NCBI GenBank assembly: GCA_021613335.1
Contig: JAJTWR010000275.1
Span: forward strand, 113,501 to 177,500
Length of the DNA stretch: 64,000 nt
From: Whitmania pigra
Lineage: Eukaryota > Annelida > Clitellata > Hirudinida > Haemopidae
Direction of reading: 5' to 3'
Below, one piece after another: positions 41,494 to 64,000 of the stretch. The position numbers and the translations under genes are program-made. Under the pieces are notes generated by a model, which saw only the letters and a program-made list of their open reading frames with translations, made no database searches and was not told where the DNA came from. The number at the start of each line of letters is the position of its first letter. Positions within the stretch are counted from its first letter, which is position 1.

Positions 41494-43121
41494 TCCTTTA
41501 CAGTAATGATCGAAGCAGTTCCAGAATAAATTCAAGACCTCTCCTACCTTCTTTAACTTTACGACTTTAACCAATCTAAGCGGCCAAACTACCAAATTAA
41601 ACTCTCAAATCACAGATCGTGGCCTTCGTTGATTGGCTGAAGTCATCACTAAGGTTCATCATTTAGTCAATATAATTTTTTTTCAGTAAAATTTAAAAAA
41701 ATTTTGTTTTATTTTATTACAAATAAAATGGCTAAATTTTGTATGCTATAATTCTTTAAAAACCTAATTAAATGTTTGTAACCTTAAAAATTTATTTCTT
41801 CAAAAAGTTTATTACATAATTTAAGCAAATAAGTCGAGAAAGCTAAGTCGTGGAAAAAGATATCATATCTAGGTTACGCAAAATTGAGGTAAATTGAGTT
41901 CTTAAATAATAATAATTCATAAATAATTTATTGGTCGTTCCGTTAACTGAATACTTGCTCTAATAAACTAATTAGTTAACTTGCTAATTTGCGGACTCCC
42001 GGGTTATTTCAATACGTAATTGAAACGTTGGCATTTTATAAAGCTCGAATCCATCCAGTCGAATACTGTGTTTGTAGTTATTTCTTATAGCAGAATAAAA
42101 AATCAAAAGATAATTCAGTAGCAAACACAGTTTAACAAAAAAAAAACCCAACATAACTAACATACTACTGGTACTTTTCTGTTATAAAAATAATTTGCTC
42201 TCTTATCTTGACCAATTTTAAATTCATGGCTACTCCATAATTTAATAATATTAATATAATAAATAACATTATAGTTTGAAAAGTTAATGTCGGTTTCCAC
42301 ATAACCCTTAGTATTCAGTAAAGACTGGAAGTGAGAGTATTTAGGACTGCACCATGTCAAATTTTATTACAAGAACGTTGTCATCTTCACAAACATCTCA
42401 TTAAGTGAAAAGTCGAGAGAAACATACGGATATTATCCATTAAATACAACAGGTATTCTTATTCGCCGCTCTAATCAATTTGCTGCATATCACAAACGAC
42501 GATGTCTCGGAAGATTTATAAAGTCGACCTGTTAAGCAATTTAAAAGTTAAAAAAACAATTAATAAATTTATGGTAAATTATTACTATAATAATAAATTA
42601 GTGAGTTTTTCTATTGGGCAGATTGAAGGGTTCAAATATTCATTGAAGACGTTCATTAAATTAATTACCATGGCTTGAATTTCGGAATTGATAAACTAGA
42701 ACACTGGTTATTTAGTAAATTATTAATTAAAAGCCATTCAAAGACAAAAATAACACGACATTTCATGAATGCGGTACTCGAACAATGCAAAATCAGCTAA
42801 AAAAAAGCATCTTTATAATTCTCAGTGTTTGCATAACTTTTCAATGACCTAAACATGAAATGCTGAGGAAATTTGACATCGAGCTTGAACATATACAGAG
42901 AAATTAAAAAAATGATCTATCTCAAATCCTTAAGAGTGTTTGATATGGAGAAGAGGCTCTTTCTTACGTCCGCCACCCAATTGGAATAAAAGACAAGCTT
43001 TGAAAATATCTGGAAAGTTTTTTCTATTCTTCTTTACCTACTTTTATGGAGGTAATTATTTATAATTCGCAAGTAATGAAATTAAATGGAACCTTGAAAA
43101 TATCTTCTGCATAAAAGACAT
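41494..43121. other. Spacer between EAG 3' end and PDIA6 5' end
   Basis: AT-rich, with stops in all frames. It should hold the PDIA6 promoter and the EAG 3' UTR. I see no further gene or strong motif. Confidence 0.5.
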
Positions 43122-62922
<19,801 letters not shown>

Positions 62923-63408
62923 TTTAGGTCAAAGTTGAAAGGTCAACAAGCGATGACTTTGATGCTTTTCTCTTAAGATGACCTTTGCCCTAGTTCTTGA
63001 CGTGACTTGGAATCCAGCAGTAATTCTCCGAGCTCTTATTGGCTCTCAAAGAAATGACCCAGCACCTTGACCTAGTTCAGAGCTCAAATCTTATTGGCCG
63101 GAGTGCCATTACGTGACTTTTAGATGTTGTTTATAGCTCCACATGATTTGATGCTGCAATAAATAAATTAAATCTCCTTTTTTTATCAAAAAAAAAAGAG
63201 TTCGAATCACAAATAATTTAGAAAATAAATAAAAGTACATTTTTATTGACAACCACAACTTCATCCCGACATTGCAAACGGTTGCTTGTAAACCTTCGAA
63301 ATAAACTTGAAGAAAGAATCCCCTGCTAATGTTTGGAGATCATCTTTTAGGGTTAAATGAGCTTTCAACTTTAACCGCTCTGACGTCATCGTTAAGACGA
63401 GTGATGAC
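62923..63408. other. EAG 5' flank
   Basis: Region upstream of the EAG start codon; it probably holds the 5' UTR and promoter. No gene or clear core promoter element was seen. Confidence 0.45.
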
Positions 63409-63792
63409 CCCAACTACAACTACATGACAGGTGACTACAACTACATGACATGTGACTACAACCACATGACATGTGACTACAACTACATGACATGTGACTA
63501 CAACTACATGACATATTACTACAACTACATGACATGTGACTACAACTACATGACATGTGACTACAACTACATGACATATTACTACAACTACATGACATGT
63601 GACTACAACTACATGACATATTACTACAACTACATGACATGTGACTACAACCACATGACATGTGACTACAACTACATGACATGTGACTACAACTACATGA
63701 CATGTGACTACAACTACATGACATGTGACTACAACTACATGACATGTGACTACAACTACATGACATGTTACAACAATTACATGACATGTGCC
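63409..63792. repeat. 21-bp minisatellite, about 18 copies
   Basis: Unit TACAACTACATGACATGTGA plus C. Some copies have ATATTAC in place of TGTGAC, and some CCACATG. The unit is a multiple of three without stops, giving a heptad CDYNYMT frame on the plus strand and Cys/Ser/His- and Val-rich frames on the minus strand. No start context, splice site or flanking domain supports coding. The last 200 bases of the window are unremarkable. Confidence 0.95.
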
Positions 63793-64000
63793 AACTAAAG
63801 CTGACTTTGTTACCAGACAAATGTAAAATTGTTAACTCTTCGAAATTTAAAACACCAAAAATAGAAAATTACATAAAACATGCCAATTGCGTCTGAAATA
63901 CTCATAGCGAATTTAACTTTTCATTGGTGTTGTCATCTTAAAAATGAATTTATCGAAAAATTCATAAACTTTCAAAATTCATGAAGCCGCGGTTAAAGAA

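Noticed and set aside
63340..63820. Cys/Ser/His-rich, Val-rich and Tyr-rich frames of 104-142 codons
   Set aside because: Produced by a stop-free 21-bp repeat; no splice sites, flanking domain or start context supports a protein.

Overview
This window is animal nuclear DNA. Its genes are split by many short introns with GT-AG (occasionally GC-AG) borders, the sequence is AT-rich, and introns and spacers are full of (TTA)n, (GAT)n and other simple repeats. The gene set (EAG potassium channel, testis-type kinase, kynurenine formamidase, AP-4 adaptor, ZER1, NSL complex subunit) is metazoan. The repeat style and the retention of AP-4 make me think of a lophotrochozoan such as an annelid or leech, but that assignment is a low-confidence impression. 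I joined exons by hand, using splice consensus, reading phase and remembered family alignments.

Layout, left to right. Plus strand: the 3' part of a TSSK-family kinase (1-1319); a complete kynurenine formamidase AFMID in 11 exons (1880-5611); the exosome helicase MTR4/MTREX in at least 25 exons (7459-13878); the AP-4 epsilon subunit AP4E1 in 19 exons (14325-19939), ending before the ear domain. Minus strand: a one-exon 489-residue protein with two LxxLL motifs that I do not recognise (20601-22070). Plus strand: the CUL2 substrate receptor ZER1 in 17 exons (23342-28715).

The minus strand from about 30 to 41.5 kb holds a small thioredoxin-fold family: full-length PDIA6/P5 (38603-41493) and two single-thioredoxin-domain copies (30114-31186 and 32361-33647). 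The copies keep PDIA6's exon pattern and signal-peptide exon but lack the ER-retention tail and carry altered CxxC sites (CTKC and CNHC). KANSL3 (35374-37947) lies between the copies and PDIA6.

The last 20 kb is one minus-strand gene, an EAG-type voltage-gated potassium channel in 12 exons (43122-62922). Its large introns hold a hAT-like element with an 8-bp target duplication, a decayed LINE reverse-transcriptase fragment, a 35-bp minisatellite and long trinucleotide repeats. A 21-bp minisatellite lies upstream of it.

The genes do not form one pathway: neighbours serve unrelated functions (RNA decay, vesicle sorting, ubiquitination, protein folding, chromatin, excitability). The only local functional family is the PDIA6 trio. 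No RNA gene or CRISPR array was found.
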